NCBI GenBank assembly: GCA_947627365.1
Contig: CANQVT010000025.1
Span: 1-33,521, forward strand
Origin: an uncultured Lachnospiraceae bacterium
Lineage (GTDB): Bacteria; Bacillota; Clostridia; Lachnospirales; Lachnospiraceae
Direction: 5' to 3'
DNA length: 33,521 nt
The position numbers and the translations under genes were made by a program. The notes below the pieces were generated by a model. That model was not told where the DNA came from and ran no database searches. It worked only from the letters and a program-made list of their open reading frames with translations. This document shows, in pieces, positions 1 to 7,366 of the stretch. How positions within the stretch are numbered: the stretch's first letter is position 1; every line of letters starts with the position of its first letter.

Positions 1-1115
1 AGGACGTAGCGTTCGTTTGATTCGACCACAATCTTAATCCCATCCTCACCGGTGTAACGCGAATTTGCCCGAATGGTGTCGCGGCTCTCGACAATGCAGT
101 TCTCGAGATACACATTATCGCCGAGATAAACATCATTCAATACAATTGAATTCTTGATGACACATCCTTCTCCTACGAATACCTTCTTGAAGATCACTGA
201 GTTCTCCACATATCCGTTAATGATGGATCCGTTCGCGACCAGGCTGTTCTTTACCACACTGCCCGGATTGTACTTTGCAGGCGGATTGTCATCAACCTTC
301 GAATGTACGTCCGGATACTCACGGAAGAAGTAATCCCGCACCTCCTTCTTGAGAAAGTCCATATTCGTCTGGTAGTAAGACTCTACCGAGGCGATGTTGC
401 TCCAATACTCCTTCATCTTGTATCCGAAGATCCGCTTCACATCCTTGTAGCGAATCAGTACATCCTTGACAAAATCATGTCTTCCTTCCTCGACGGACTT
501 CTCGATCAGCTCGATCAGCTGGCGTCTGCGGATCACGTAGATGCCGCAGGAAACGGTGTGCGACGCGGCTGCCATCGGCTTCTCGTCGAACTGGACGATC
601 CGGCTCTCCTCGTTCATCTGCAGGATACCGAACCTTGTGACATCCTCTGAAGCGGGGACGTCCTTGCACACGACCGTGATGTCCGCCTTTTTCGCGATAT
701 GGTACTCGAGCACCTTCGCGTAATCCAGCTTGTAAATTCCGTCGCCCGAGGCGATCACCACATACGGCTCATGGCATTCCTTGAGGAAGTCGAGGTTCTG
801 GTGGATTGCGTCGGCCGTGCCCCTGTACCAAAAGTCATTGTCTGAGGTCACCATCGGCGGAAATACGAAAAGCCCGCCCTGCTTTCTGCCGAAATCCCAC
901 CATTTGGAGGAGCTTAAGTGCTGGTTGAGCGATCTGGAATTGTACTGCGTCAGCACCGCAACCTTCTGAATGTTCGAGTTCGACATGCTGCTCAGCGCAA
1001 AGTCGATGCTCCGGAAGCTGCCAGCGACCGGCATCGCCGCGATCGCTCTCTTGTTCGTCAATTCTCTCATCCGAAAGCTGTTGCCCCCGGCCAAAATCAT
1101 ACCTACTGCTCTCAT
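1..1115 (-). CDS. glgD: GlgD, glucose-1-phosphate adenylyltransferase subunit (3' end off the window)
   Basis: Partner subunit of ADP-glucose pyrophosphorylase, which makes ADP-glucose for glycogen synthesis in the cytosol. Reading leftward from ATG at 1115 gives 371 complete codons and no stop before the window edge. Since the family is about 340-375 residues, almost the whole protein is present. The N-terminus [20 protein letters not shown] is the nucleotidyltransferase start with the catalytic G-x-G-x-R loop altered, as in GlgD rather than GlgC. It continues with [14 protein letters not shown], a [12 protein letters not shown] motif, [10 protein letters not shown] and a C-terminal left-handed beta-helix-type hexapeptide region ([18 protein letters not shown]). 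The ATG overlaps the glgC stop by 4 nt (ATGA), so the two are translationally coupled. In Bacillus-type enzymes GlgD is the modulatory, poorly catalytic subunit, and the altered loop fits that. Confidence 0.95.
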   Translation of the reverse strand, partial: MRAVGMILAGGNSFRMRELTNKRAIAAMPVAGSFRSIDFALSSMSNSNIQKVAVLTQYNSRSLNQHLSSSKWWDFGRKQGGLFVFPPMVTSDNDFWYRGTADAIHQNLDFLKECHEPYVVIASGDGIYKLDYAKVLEYHIAKKADITVVCKDVPASEDVTRFGILQMNEESRIVQFDEKPMAAASHTVSCGIYVIRRRQLIELIEKSVEEGRHDFVKDVLIRYKDVKRIFGYKMKEYWSNIASVESYYQTNMDFLKKEVRDYFFREYPDVHSKVDDNPPAKYNPGSVVKNSLVANGSIINGYVENSVIFKKVFVGEGCVIKNSIVLNDVYLGDNVYLENCIVESRDTIRANSRYTGEDGIKIVVESNERYV

Positions 1116-2386
1116 TGGACATCACCTGCCTTATCTAATGTTTCCCCGCTCTCCAGAACTCCATTCGGATAATCCTCCGGCACGGTGACGCCTGTGACAG
1201 CGGTATTCTTCCCTATTCTGACGCCATCCGGGATCACAGCGTTCTCTCCGATCACCGCCAGACCAAACGCATAGACCGACGGCTTCACCTTGTTCGGAAG
1301 CTCCTCGCCGATACCGACCTGCGCGCCCTGGCCGATCTCCGCATTCTCCGCGATGATGCCCTTCTCCACGACCGCGCCTTCCTTGATCACTGCGTTCTGC
1401 ATGATAATCGAATCCCGGACGACCGCGCCCTTCCCGACAACCACGCCGCAGCCGATGATCGAATTGTACACCTCGCCGTAGATCTCCGATCCGTCGCCGA
1501 TCAGGCTGCGCTCGATCACGGAATCCGCAGAGACAAACTGCGGCGGAAGGATGTCGTTCGTCGTATAGATCTTCCAGAACTCCTCATAGAGATTGAACTC
1601 CGGAATGATGTCAATGAGCTCCATGTTCGCCTCCCAGTAGGAGCCGAGCGTCCCGACGTCCTTCCAGTAGCCATTGTACTCGTAGGCCACGAGCGTCTCA
1701 CCCTTCTCATGGCAGTACGGGATGACATGCTTGCCGAAGTCGCAATTGCTCTGCTCGGAGAGAGAAATCAGCGCCTCCTTGAGAGCCGGCCACGAGAAAA
1801 TGTAAATACCCATGGAGGCAAGGTTACTCTTCGGCTCCTTCGGCTTCTCCTGGAACTCTGTGATCCTGCCGTCCGCGTCCGCGACCACGATACCGAAACG
1901 GCTCGCTTCCTCCTGCGGCACCGGCATTACCGCGATGCTGACGTCCGCATTGTGTGCCTTGTGGAAATCCAACATCACTTCATAATCCATCTTGTAGATA
2001 TGGTCGCCGGAAAGAATCAGCACATAATCCGGATTGTAGGACTCCATGTAAGCCAGGTTCTGGTAGATCGCGTTGGCCGTGCCCGTGTACCACTCGGTCT
2101 TCCCTACCTTCTCATACGGCGGAAGCACCGTCACACCGCCCACGTTGCGGTCTAAGTCCCACGGGATGCCGATACCGATATGCGTATTCAGGCGCAGCGG
2201 CTGATACTGGGTCAGGACGCCGACCGTGTCGATACCGGAATTGATACAGTTGCTCAGCGGAAAGTCAATGATGCGGTATTTCCCGCCGAACGCGACTGCC
2301 GGCTTGGCCACCTTTGATGTGAGCACGCCGAGACGACTGCCCTGTCCGCCCGCCAGAAGCATAGCTATCATTTCTTTTTTAATCAC
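1112..2386 (-). CDS. glgC: GlgC, glucose-1-phosphate adenylyltransferase catalytic subunit
   Basis: Makes ADP-glucose from ATP and glucose-1-phosphate, the committed step of bacterial glycogen synthesis. The 424-residue protein has the full set of motifs: [18 protein letters not shown] at the N-terminus (nucleotide-binding loop), [53 protein letters not shown] and [16 protein letters not shown] for sugar-phosphate binding, then a C-terminal beta-helix of imperfect hexapeptides ([15 protein letters not shown]). The chosen start is GTG at 2386, preceded by GAGGTGATAACAG. An ATG five codons in (2371) is possible, with a second purine stretch before it. It is first in a two-gene operon with glgD and is read from a good promoter at 2420-2448. 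Confidence 0.96.
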   Translation of the reverse strand: MIKKEMIAMLLAGGQGSRLGVLTSKVAKPAVAFGGKYRIIDFPLSNCINSGIDTVGVLTQYQPLRLNTHIGIGIPWDLDRNVGGVTVLPPYEKVGKTEWYTGTANAIYQNLAYMESYNPDYVLILSGDHIYKMDYEVMLDFHKAHNADVSIAVMPVPQEEASRFGIVVADADGRITEFQEKPKEPKSNLASMGIYIFSWPALKEALISLSEQSNCDFGKHVIPYCHEKGETLVAYEYNGYWKDVGTLGSYWEANMELIDIIPEFNLYEEFWKIYTTNDILPPQFVSADSVIERSLIGDGSEIYGEVYNSIIGCGVVVGKGAVVRDSIIMQNAVIKEGAVVEKGIIAENAEIGQGAQVGIGEELPNKVKPSVYAFGLAVIGENAVIPDGVRIGKNTAVTGVTVPEDYPNGVLESGETLDKAGDVQ

Positions 2387-2419
2387 CTGTTATCACCTCT
2401 TGCTGTATTAATTTAAATC

Positions 2420-2448
2420 ATTATAGCACAGCTTTTCCAATTAGTGAA
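2420..2448 (-). promoter_or_regulatory. Predicted sigma-A promoter of glgCD
   Basis: On the minus strand, TTCACT (2443-2448) and TATAAT (2420-2425) are separated by exactly 17 bp. A TGC just before the -10 gives an extended -10. It lies about 35 bp upstream of the glgC start. The match is by eye. Confidence 0.7.
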
Positions 2449-2706
2449 CATTTTTTACAATTATTTCTTTTATTTTTCAAGTTTTTTTATTATAAATACC
2501 ACATTTATCTTTTTGTCCTTATATCTTGTATCATTATAATTTGATTAATTTGATGTGTCTATTCGATTATTTTTGTTAATTTTCACTGTTTCCTGACCTT
2601 TCTTGACCGTTTTCCCGGAAATTTGCAACAATTCCAGATATTGTCTCACAGTTTAGAATAACTCGAAAGGACTGCCCCTGCAAAGCAAAGCGGTTTACAA
2701 AAAGTC
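2426..2706. other. AT-rich gene-free stretch between glgC and murC
   Basis: No credible ORF is present. The stretch is strongly T-rich on the plus strand (2450-2585) and separates the divergent glg and murC promoters. A second plus-strand promoter-like pair, TTGTCC (2513-2518) N16 TATAAT (2535-2540), is about 300 bp before murC. In DNA this AT-rich such a match has little weight. No riboswitch-like fold was recognised. Confidence 0.6.
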
Positions 2707-2735
2707 TTGGAATTTTTCAGCGAAGAGCGTATACT
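2707..2735 (+). promoter_or_regulatory. Predicted sigma-A promoter of murC
   Basis: TTGGAA (2707-2712), a 17-bp spacer, and TATACT (2730-2735). This places the transcript start about 100 nt before the murC ATG, leaving a leader that contains two small hairpins (2775-2787 and 2796-2808). Confidence 0.75.
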
Positions 2736-2775
2736 GTAATAGAAGAAAAAAATACGGAGTTTTTTACATAGGTTA

Positions 2776-2807
2776 CAGCCGGGCTGTCTGCCTGAGCAGC
2801 TGGGCTG
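2776..2807 (+). repeat. Two near-identical 11-bp hairpin repeats in the murC leader
   Basis: CAGCCGGGCTG (2776-2786) and CAGCTGGGCTG (2797-2807) differ by one base and are 21 bp apart, two helical turns. Each can fold into a 4-5 bp stem with a three-base loop. They could be RNA hairpins in the leader or paired protein-binding sites. No known element was recognised. Confidence 0.5.
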
Positions 2808-2844
2808 CGGACGTACATATTAATCAGATAAAGGAGATTTTCAA

Positions 2845-4224
2845 ATGTATCAGATAGATTATAACCAGCCGGCGCATGTACATTTTATCGGGATTGGAGG
2901 AATCAGCATGAGCGGGCTGGCGGCTGTGCTGCTGAATCGGGGCTTCACCATAAGCGGCTCCGATTCCCACGAAAGCCCTCTGACCGCCTGGCTTTGCGGA
3001 CTCGGGGCATCCGTCTCATATCCGCAGAGCGCCGCCAACATCACCGATGATATCAGTGTGGTCGTGTACACGGCCGCGATCCACCCGGACAATCCGGAGT
3101 ATCAGGCAGCAAAGACAAAAGAAATCCCCATGCTGACACGGGCGGAGCTGCTCGGCCAGCTCATGAGCAATTACGATACCTCTCTGGCCGTATCCGGCAC
3201 GCACGGGAAGACGACGACCACCTCCATGCTCTCGCATATCATGATGCGCTGCAGCCTGGACCCGACGATCTCAGTCGGGGGGATTCTCCCGTCCATCGGC
3301 GGCAACGTCCGCATCGGCGCCTCGGAATATTTTCTGACCGAGGCCTGCGAATACACAAACAGCTTTTTAAGCCTGTTCCCGACACTCGGGATCATTCTCA
3401 ACATCGACGCCGACCATCTCGACTTTTTCAAAGGCCTCGATGATATCCGCCACTCCTTCCGGCGCTTCGCCGAGCAGATCCCGGAGGGCGGCGCGCTCGT
3501 CATCAATGCGGAGATCCCGCGGCTTAATGAGCTCACGGCCGGCCTTTGCTGCCGTGTCGTCACCTACGGCGTCGGCTGCGGCGACTACCAGGCTGCCAAT
3601 GTCAGTTATGGCGAGCTGGGACAGGGCAGTTTCGACTTAGAGAAGGACGGGCAAACCCTCGGTCACTTCACGCTCTCCGTCCCCGGCAGGCACAACGTCT
3701 CGAACGCGTGCGCCGCGCTTGCAGCCGGTTTTCTGCTCGGGCTTCCCGCCAGTCAGATGGCCGAAGGCCTCGCAGAATTCAAAGGGACAGACCGGCGCTT
3801 CCAGAAAAAGGGCGAGATCGGCGGCGTGACGATCATCGACGACTACGCGCATCATCCGACGGAGATTCGCGTCACACTCGAAGCCGCGAAAAAGCTGCCG
3901 TACCGCCAGGTATGGTGCGTATTTCAGCCGCATACCTACACCCGCACAAAGGCGCTGATGGACGATTTCGCAAAAGCACTCTCCATCGCCGACAAGATCG
4001 TGCTCGCCGATATCTACGCGGCGCGAGAGACCGACACGCTCGGGATAAACTCCGATCTTCTGCGGCAGAAGCTCTGTGACATGGGTAAGGACGCATGGTA
4101 CTTCCCGACCTTCGACGAGATCGAGACTTTCCTGCTGGAGCACTGCGAATCCGGCGACCTGCTGCTCACGATGGGCGCGGGAGACGTCGTGAAGATCGGC
4201 GAGAAGCTGCTGGGACTTTCATAA
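2845..4224 (+). CDS. murC: MurC, UDP-N-acetylmuramate--L-alanine ligase
   Basis: Cytosolic ATP-dependent ligase adding L-Ala to UDP-MurNAc, the first amino-acid step of peptidoglycan precursor synthesis. At 459 residues it is typical. The UDP-binding N-terminal domain starts HFIGIGGISMSGLAAVL (about 11-27). The ATP loop GTHGKTTTTSM is near residues 117-127, then TEACEYTNSFL, IDADHLDFFK, PGRHNVSNACAALA and the C-terminal-domain motifs DDYAHHPTEI and VFQPHTYTR. ATG 2845 follows AAGGAG (2831-2836) at 8 nt. No other mur gene is adjacent and glgC diverges, so it is probably monocistronic. No clear terminator hairpin follows; the next bases are the DnaA-box region. Confidence 0.97.
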   Translation: MYQIDYNQPAHVHFIGIGGISMSGLAAVLLNRGFTISGSDSHESPLTAWLCGLGASVSYPQSAANITDDISVVVYTAAIHPDNPEYQAAKTKEIPMLTRAELLGQLMSNYDTSLAVSGTHGKTTTTSMLSHIMMRCSLDPTISVGGILPSIGGNVRIGASEYFLTEACEYTNSFLSLFPTLGIILNIDADHLDFFKGLDDIRHSFRRFAEQIPEGGALVINAEIPRLNELTAGLCCRVVTYGVGCGDYQAANVSYGELGQGSFDLEKDGQTLGHFTLSVPGRHNVSNACAALAAGFLLGLPASQMAEGLAEFKGTDRRFQKKGEIGGVTIIDDYAHHPTEIRVTLEAAKKLPYRQVWCVFQPHTYTRTKALMDDFAKALSIADKIVLADIYAARETDTLGINSDLLRQKLCDMGKDAWYFPTFDEIETFLLEHCESGDLLLTMGAGDVVKIGEKLLGLS

Positions 4225-4545
4225 ATCCGGCAGCAGCAGCCACAGACACGTTGGCACACCCCGCCCCTCTCAAAAAATTTTTATAAACAAATTTATCCAC
4301 ACCGAAAGCTGTTGCCTCTGCGCAAGGTTTTCGGTGTTTTCCACATTATCCACAGGTTTATGCACAATTCGCTCGCATATTCCCTCCCCATTTTCTGTGG
4401 ACACTACCGTTGACATAACATTTCGACAAAATTCTCGCCGCTTCTGCAATTTTTCTTTTCGCCCTGTATTATTGTCAACTTTTTATCCACATTATCCACA
4501 CAGTCCACACGCCCTCCCGCATGGATAGCCCTCTCAAAATGGATG
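4225..4545. other. Gene-free AT-rich region holding a DnaA-box cluster
   Basis: No ORF is supported. The region starts with an AT-rich run (4271-4296) and contains the DnaA boxes listed separately. A near-inverted pair, GTTGACATAA near 4410 and TTATTGTCAAC near 4470, flanks the space between the two box groups. A murC terminator was looked for and not seen. Confidence 0.6.
4293..4500 (+). promoter_or_regulatory. DnaA-box cluster (four perfect, two relaxed boxes)
   Basis: The bacterial DnaA-box consensus TTATCCACA occurs perfectly at 4293-4301, 4346-4354, 4483-4491 and 4492-4500. Relaxed TTWTNCACA matches are at 4337-4345 (TTTTCCACA) and 4358-4366 (TTATGCACA). All six are in the same orientation. 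4337-4345/4346-4354 and 4483-4491/4492-4500 are exactly back to back. A given 9-mer is expected about 0.26 times on both strands of a random 33.5-kb window, so this is not chance. Binding by DnaA follows from the known consensus. The role (control of the downstream replication genes, or titration of DnaA) is inferred. Confidence 0.85.
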
Positions 4546-4574
4546 TTCTCATTTCCGGCAAGTTATGGTATACT
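4546..4574 (+). promoter_or_regulatory. Predicted promoter of the DnaD/helicase-loader operon
   Basis: TGGTATACT gives an extended -10 (TATACT 4569-4574), with a weak -35 TTCTCA (4546-4551) at 17 bp. It begins 45 bp after the last DnaA box and implies a leader of about 575 nt before the ATG at 5155. That leader would contain the dispersed repeat. Confidence 0.6.
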
Positions 4575-4603
4575 GTTCGTGTTCAATTCATATAAAATGT
4601 AAT

Positions 4604-4760
4604 CCGGACGCCCTGCAAGGGCTTGCAATGTCAGGGCCGTGCGGAAGCGCCCCCTCACGTTCGTTCAGCGGCATATCGTCGGAAAGCATTTGAGAACGCT
4701 TCGCGTTGCTTTCCGACTCCCGCTCGCGCTTAATCGGGCACGCAGCGGTGCATAAGCTCG
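4604..4760 (+). repeat. 157-bp dispersed non-coding repeat, copy 1
   Basis: Matches 33291-33447 over 157 bp with two substitutions (4618 A/C and 4659 G/A) and no gaps. It contains a perfect 11-bp inverted repeat, GTCGGAAAGCA (4678-4688) and TGCTTTCCGAC (4707-4717), whose loop holds a second small stem (AACGC 4695-4699, GCGTT 4703-4707). TGTCAGGG at 4629-4636 can also pair with CCCTGACA at 4799-4806, outside the shared part, so this copy may be the longer form. No ORF, transposase or target-site duplication is visible. Confidence 0.93.
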
Positions 4761-5154
4761 CTTACGCTCACCAAGCACCGGTGGCCCTCAATGATCTGCC
4801 CTGACACAGCAAGTCCCTTTTGCCGGGCTGTGCTTGGCATGCGGCAAAGCATTTATACTTATGCATTTTTGCAGAATAGATCAGCGAATTATGCGTCTGT
4901 CACAAACAGCCGCAGGAATGCCGGATGTTGCCTGTCCGCACGCAAACGATAGGCAGTTCGACGCAGGATTCGCGAGCATAGCGACAGATGTCGGAGCATG
5001 TCTGAGCGAAGCGAGTTTGCGGAGACAGCTGTCCATAGGCGGCGCAGCGAATCAAGGAGAACAACGTGTTTGCGGTGGACAGGCACATCGACTCCTGCGG
5101 CGTCCGGATAGCCAACATAAGCAAAACGCGAAGTTCATTCTGGAGGGAGAGACC
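4761..5154 (+). other. Structured leader before the DnaD-domain gene
   Basis: Continues from the repeat to the ATG at 5155 and is rich in inverted repeats. TTTGCCG (4819-4825) pairs with CGGCAAA (4842-4848), and further on there are CGACA/TGTCG near 4981-4992, TGTCT/AGACA near 4999-5027 and the 10-bp palindrome GACAGCTGTC. The frame of the downstream gene stays open back to 4834, but the composition and hairpins look non-coding. No known riboswitch was recognised. Confidence 0.5.
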
Positions 5155-6219
5155 ATGAAGATCTTCACAGACGCCCCGGAGGGCATGACGGTCGTGCAGA
5201 ACGCTTTCATCGACCGCTTCATGCCGCACGCGAACGGGGAATTTGTCAAAGTATATTTGTATCTGCTCAGATGCGCCGACTCGGGGCAGGAGCTTTCGCT
5301 CGCCTCGATCGCGGATGTCTTCGATCACACGGAAAAGGACGTGCGCCGCGCGCTCGCCTACTGGGAAAAGCAGCAGCTTTTGAAGCTGAAGCTGTCATCG
5401 GATGGGACGATCTCCTCCGCGACCTTTCTGACTCCGCCTGCGGAGGAACGCGCAGTATCTGTCTCTTCCGCTGCTGCCGGACGAGATCAGGACTCCGGCG
5501 CTGCGGCGTCCTCTGAGAATGCCACGGACAAGCCGTCTCTCTCGATCAAGGCGCAGGACATGCCCAGCCGGGCACGCGTCAAGGCACTCTCCGGGCAGAA
5601 AGAGATCCGGGAGCTGTTCTTTATCGCGGAGCAATACCTGCAGCGTCCGCTGGCCTCGGCAGAGCAGGACGACCTCATCTACTATTACGATACGCTTCAG
5701 TTCTCTCCGGATCTGATCGAGTATCTGCTGGAATACTGCATCTCGAAAGGTTCCCCGAGCCGGCACTATATGCGCAAGGTGGCGCTCGGCTGGGCGGAGG
5801 CCGGCATCACTACCGTGACGCAGGCCAAGCAGGACACGAACCTTTACAACAAAAATTACTACGCTGTCCTCAACACCTTCGGCATCAAAGGGCGTGCGCC
5901 GGCCATCCCGGAGCAGGAAATGATGGCGCGCTGGTTTGGCGAATTCGGCTTCTCCATGGATCTCGTCCTGGAAGCGTGCAAGCGCACAATCCGCCAGACC
6001 CATCAGCCTCGCTTTGAATATGCGGACAGCATTCTCAAAAAATGGCACAAAAGCGGCGTATCCTCGATGGCCGATGTGGAGCGTCTCGACGCACAGCGCA
6101 GACAGGAGCAGGAAAAGCCGACACAGAAGCAGTCGGCTTCTGCCCCCAACCGTTTCAACAACTTCTCGCAGAGGAAATACGACTACAGCCAGCTTGAGAA
6201 GAAGCTGCTGAACCAATGA
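5155..6219 (+). CDS. DnaD/DnaB-domain replication initiation protein
   Basis: Firmicute primosome protein that remodels DNA and helps deliver the helicase loader and helicase during initiation or restart. The 354 residues read as an N-terminal winged-helix DnaD domain (about 8-85, with NGEFVKVYLYLLRCADSGQE and YWEKQQLLKL), an acidic/Ser-rich linker, then two tandem DDBH2 (DnaB_2) helical domains. Each ends with the family Y-x3-[IV]-x3-W motif: YMRKVALGW in the first, YADSILKKW in the second. The C-terminal tail is basic and Gln-rich. ATG 5155 was chosen because GGAGGG (5142-5147) precedes it and the protein family starts here. The helicase loader starts 36 nt downstream, so this is an operon. 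The double DDBH2 layout resembles B. subtilis DnaB more than DnaD. Confidence 0.9.
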   Translation: MKIFTDAPEGMTVVQNAFIDRFMPHANGEFVKVYLYLLRCADSGQELSLASIADVFDHTEKDVRRALAYWEKQQLLKLKLSSDGTISSATFLTPPAEERAVSVSSAAAGRDQDSGAAASSENATDKPSLSIKAQDMPSRARVKALSGQKEIRELFFIAEQYLQRPLASAEQDDLIYYYDTLQFSPDLIEYLLEYCISKGSPSRHYMRKVALGWAEAGITTVTQAKQDTNLYNKNYYAVLNTFGIKGRAPAIPEQEMMARWFGEFGFSMDLVLEACKRTIRQTHQPRFEYADSILKKWHKSGVSSMADVERLDAQRRQEQEKPTQKQSASAPNRFNNFSQRKYDYSQLEKKLLNQ

Positions 6220-6255
6220 ACGTTGCCGCCCGGCATGATATATGGAGAAAATGTT

Positions 6256-7254
6256 ATGGGACTTACAAATACACAGTACAACACGATCATGAGGGACTAT
6301 CAAAGGCAACAGGCCAGGAATCAGCGTGAGCTCGACGAGCGTACAAGGGAAGTCTACGGGCGTTTTCCGGAATTGTCCGAGCTCGACGGGCGCATCGCGT
6401 CCGCCAGTACCACGTGTGCCCGACGGCTTCTGTCCGACGACTCCGCGTCTCTGAGCGAGCTGCGCTCCGAGATTGCCCGATACTCTGCCCGGAAGGACGA
6501 GATCCTCCATGAGGCGGGCTATCCGGCCGACTATCTGTCGCCGAGATATCGCTGCGCCGACTGTCAGGACACCGGCTATATCGGCTCCAAACGCTGTCAC
6601 TGCTTCGATCAGGCGGCAATCGATCTGCTGTACACGCAGTCCAGGCTGCGCGAAGTGCTGGCGGAGGAAAATTTCTCTACCTTTTCAATGGAATATTACT
6701 CCAAAGAGATCATCGATCCGCTCACCGGTCTCTCCTCCTACGAGATAGCCAGGCGCGCGCTTGAGGAATGTCAGCGCTTTGCGCAGGATTTTGATCAGAA
6801 ATTTGAGAATATTTTTCTCTATGGAGATACCGGCCTGGGCAAGACCTTTCTCGCGCACTGCATCGCGAAGGAGCTGCTGGAGAGCGCCCATTCCGTGGTC
6901 TATTTTTCTTCGTTCGGCCTGTTCGAGCTCTTTGCGGACTCTGCGTTCCGACGAAAGGAAGCCTACGAACAGCCGATCATGGAAGAGCATATTTTCGACT
7001 GTGATCTGCTCATCATCGACGATCTGGGCACGGAGCTTGTGAATTCCTTCGTCTGCTCCGAGCTTTTCCATGTGCTCAACGAGCGAATCCAGCAAAAAAA
7101 AAGCACGCTGATCTCGACGAACCTCCCGCTCGAAACCTTTGCCGACACCTATTCGGAGCGTGTTTTTTCGCGTATTTCCAGCAATTATATCATGCTTCGG
7201 ATGGTCGGCGACGACATCCGCCTGAAGAAGAAATTTTCGTCGGGAAGGACTTGA
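6256..7254 (+). CDS. DnaC/DnaI-type helicase loader ATPase
   Basis: AAA+ ATPase expected to load the replicative helicase. The 332-residue protein has a helical N-terminal part, a Cys cluster beginning at residue 100 (CADCQDTGYIGSKRCHCF, C-x2-C...C-x-C, like the DnaI zinc-binding region), Walker A GDTGLGKT near 191-198, Walker B LLIIDDLGTE, sensor-1 STNLP and the arginine-finger segment ERVFSRI. ATG 6256 was preferred to TTG 6223 or ATG 6235 because GGAG (6244-6247) sits 8 nt before it. It follows the DnaD-domain gene closely, and the pair probably forms the initiation loader. IstB-type transposon helpers share the ATPase core, but no transposase is nearby. Confidence 0.92.
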   Translation: MGLTNTQYNTIMRDYQRQQARNQRELDERTREVYGRFPELSELDGRIASASTTCARRLLSDDSASLSELRSEIARYSARKDEILHEAGYPADYLSPRYRCADCQDTGYIGSKRCHCFDQAAIDLLYTQSRLREVLAEENFSTFSMEYYSKEIIDPLTGLSSYEIARRALEECQRFAQDFDQKFENIFLYGDTGLGKTFLAHCIAKELLESAHSVVYFSSFGLFELFADSAFRRKEAYEQPIMEEHIFDCDLLIIDDLGTELVNSFVCSELFHVLNERIQQKKSTLISTNLPLETFADTYSERVFSRISSNYIMLRMVGDDIRLKKKFSSGRT

Positions 7255-7278
7255 CCGGCGTCCCGAAACTGGTATATA
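7251..7278 (+). promoter_or_regulatory. Predicted promoter of prs, overlapping the helicase-loader stop
   Basis: TTGACC (7251-7256) overlaps the preceding stop codon, then 16 bp and an extended -10, TGG-TATATA (7273-7278). A small stem, CGGCAG (7289-7294) with CTGCCG (7301-7306), lies in the leader. It suggests prs is also transcribed independently. Confidence 0.65.
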
Positions 7279-7366
7279 TTACAAGCGTCGGCAGGCGGCT
7301 CTGCCGCAGGTCTGACCCAGAGCATTTTTCATCATATGATAACCATATCCTGAGAGGAGCACAGCG

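Noticed and set aside
4225-5154. Chromosomal replication origin
   Set aside because: The DnaA boxes fit, but no dnaA, dnaN or recF is present. Genes for 25 kb to the right run mostly toward the cluster, and no clear unwinding element next to box pairs could be shown. Regulatory or titration cluster preferred.
4834-5154. N-terminal extension of the DnaD-domain protein
   Set aside because: The frame is open, but the residues do not resemble the family, the DNA is hairpin-rich and repeat-adjacent, and a good ribosome site precedes the ATG at 5155.
6223-6255. Upstream TTG or ATG starts of the helicase loader
   Set aside because: The ribosome site GGAG 6244-6247 lies inside this stretch and fits ATG 6256.
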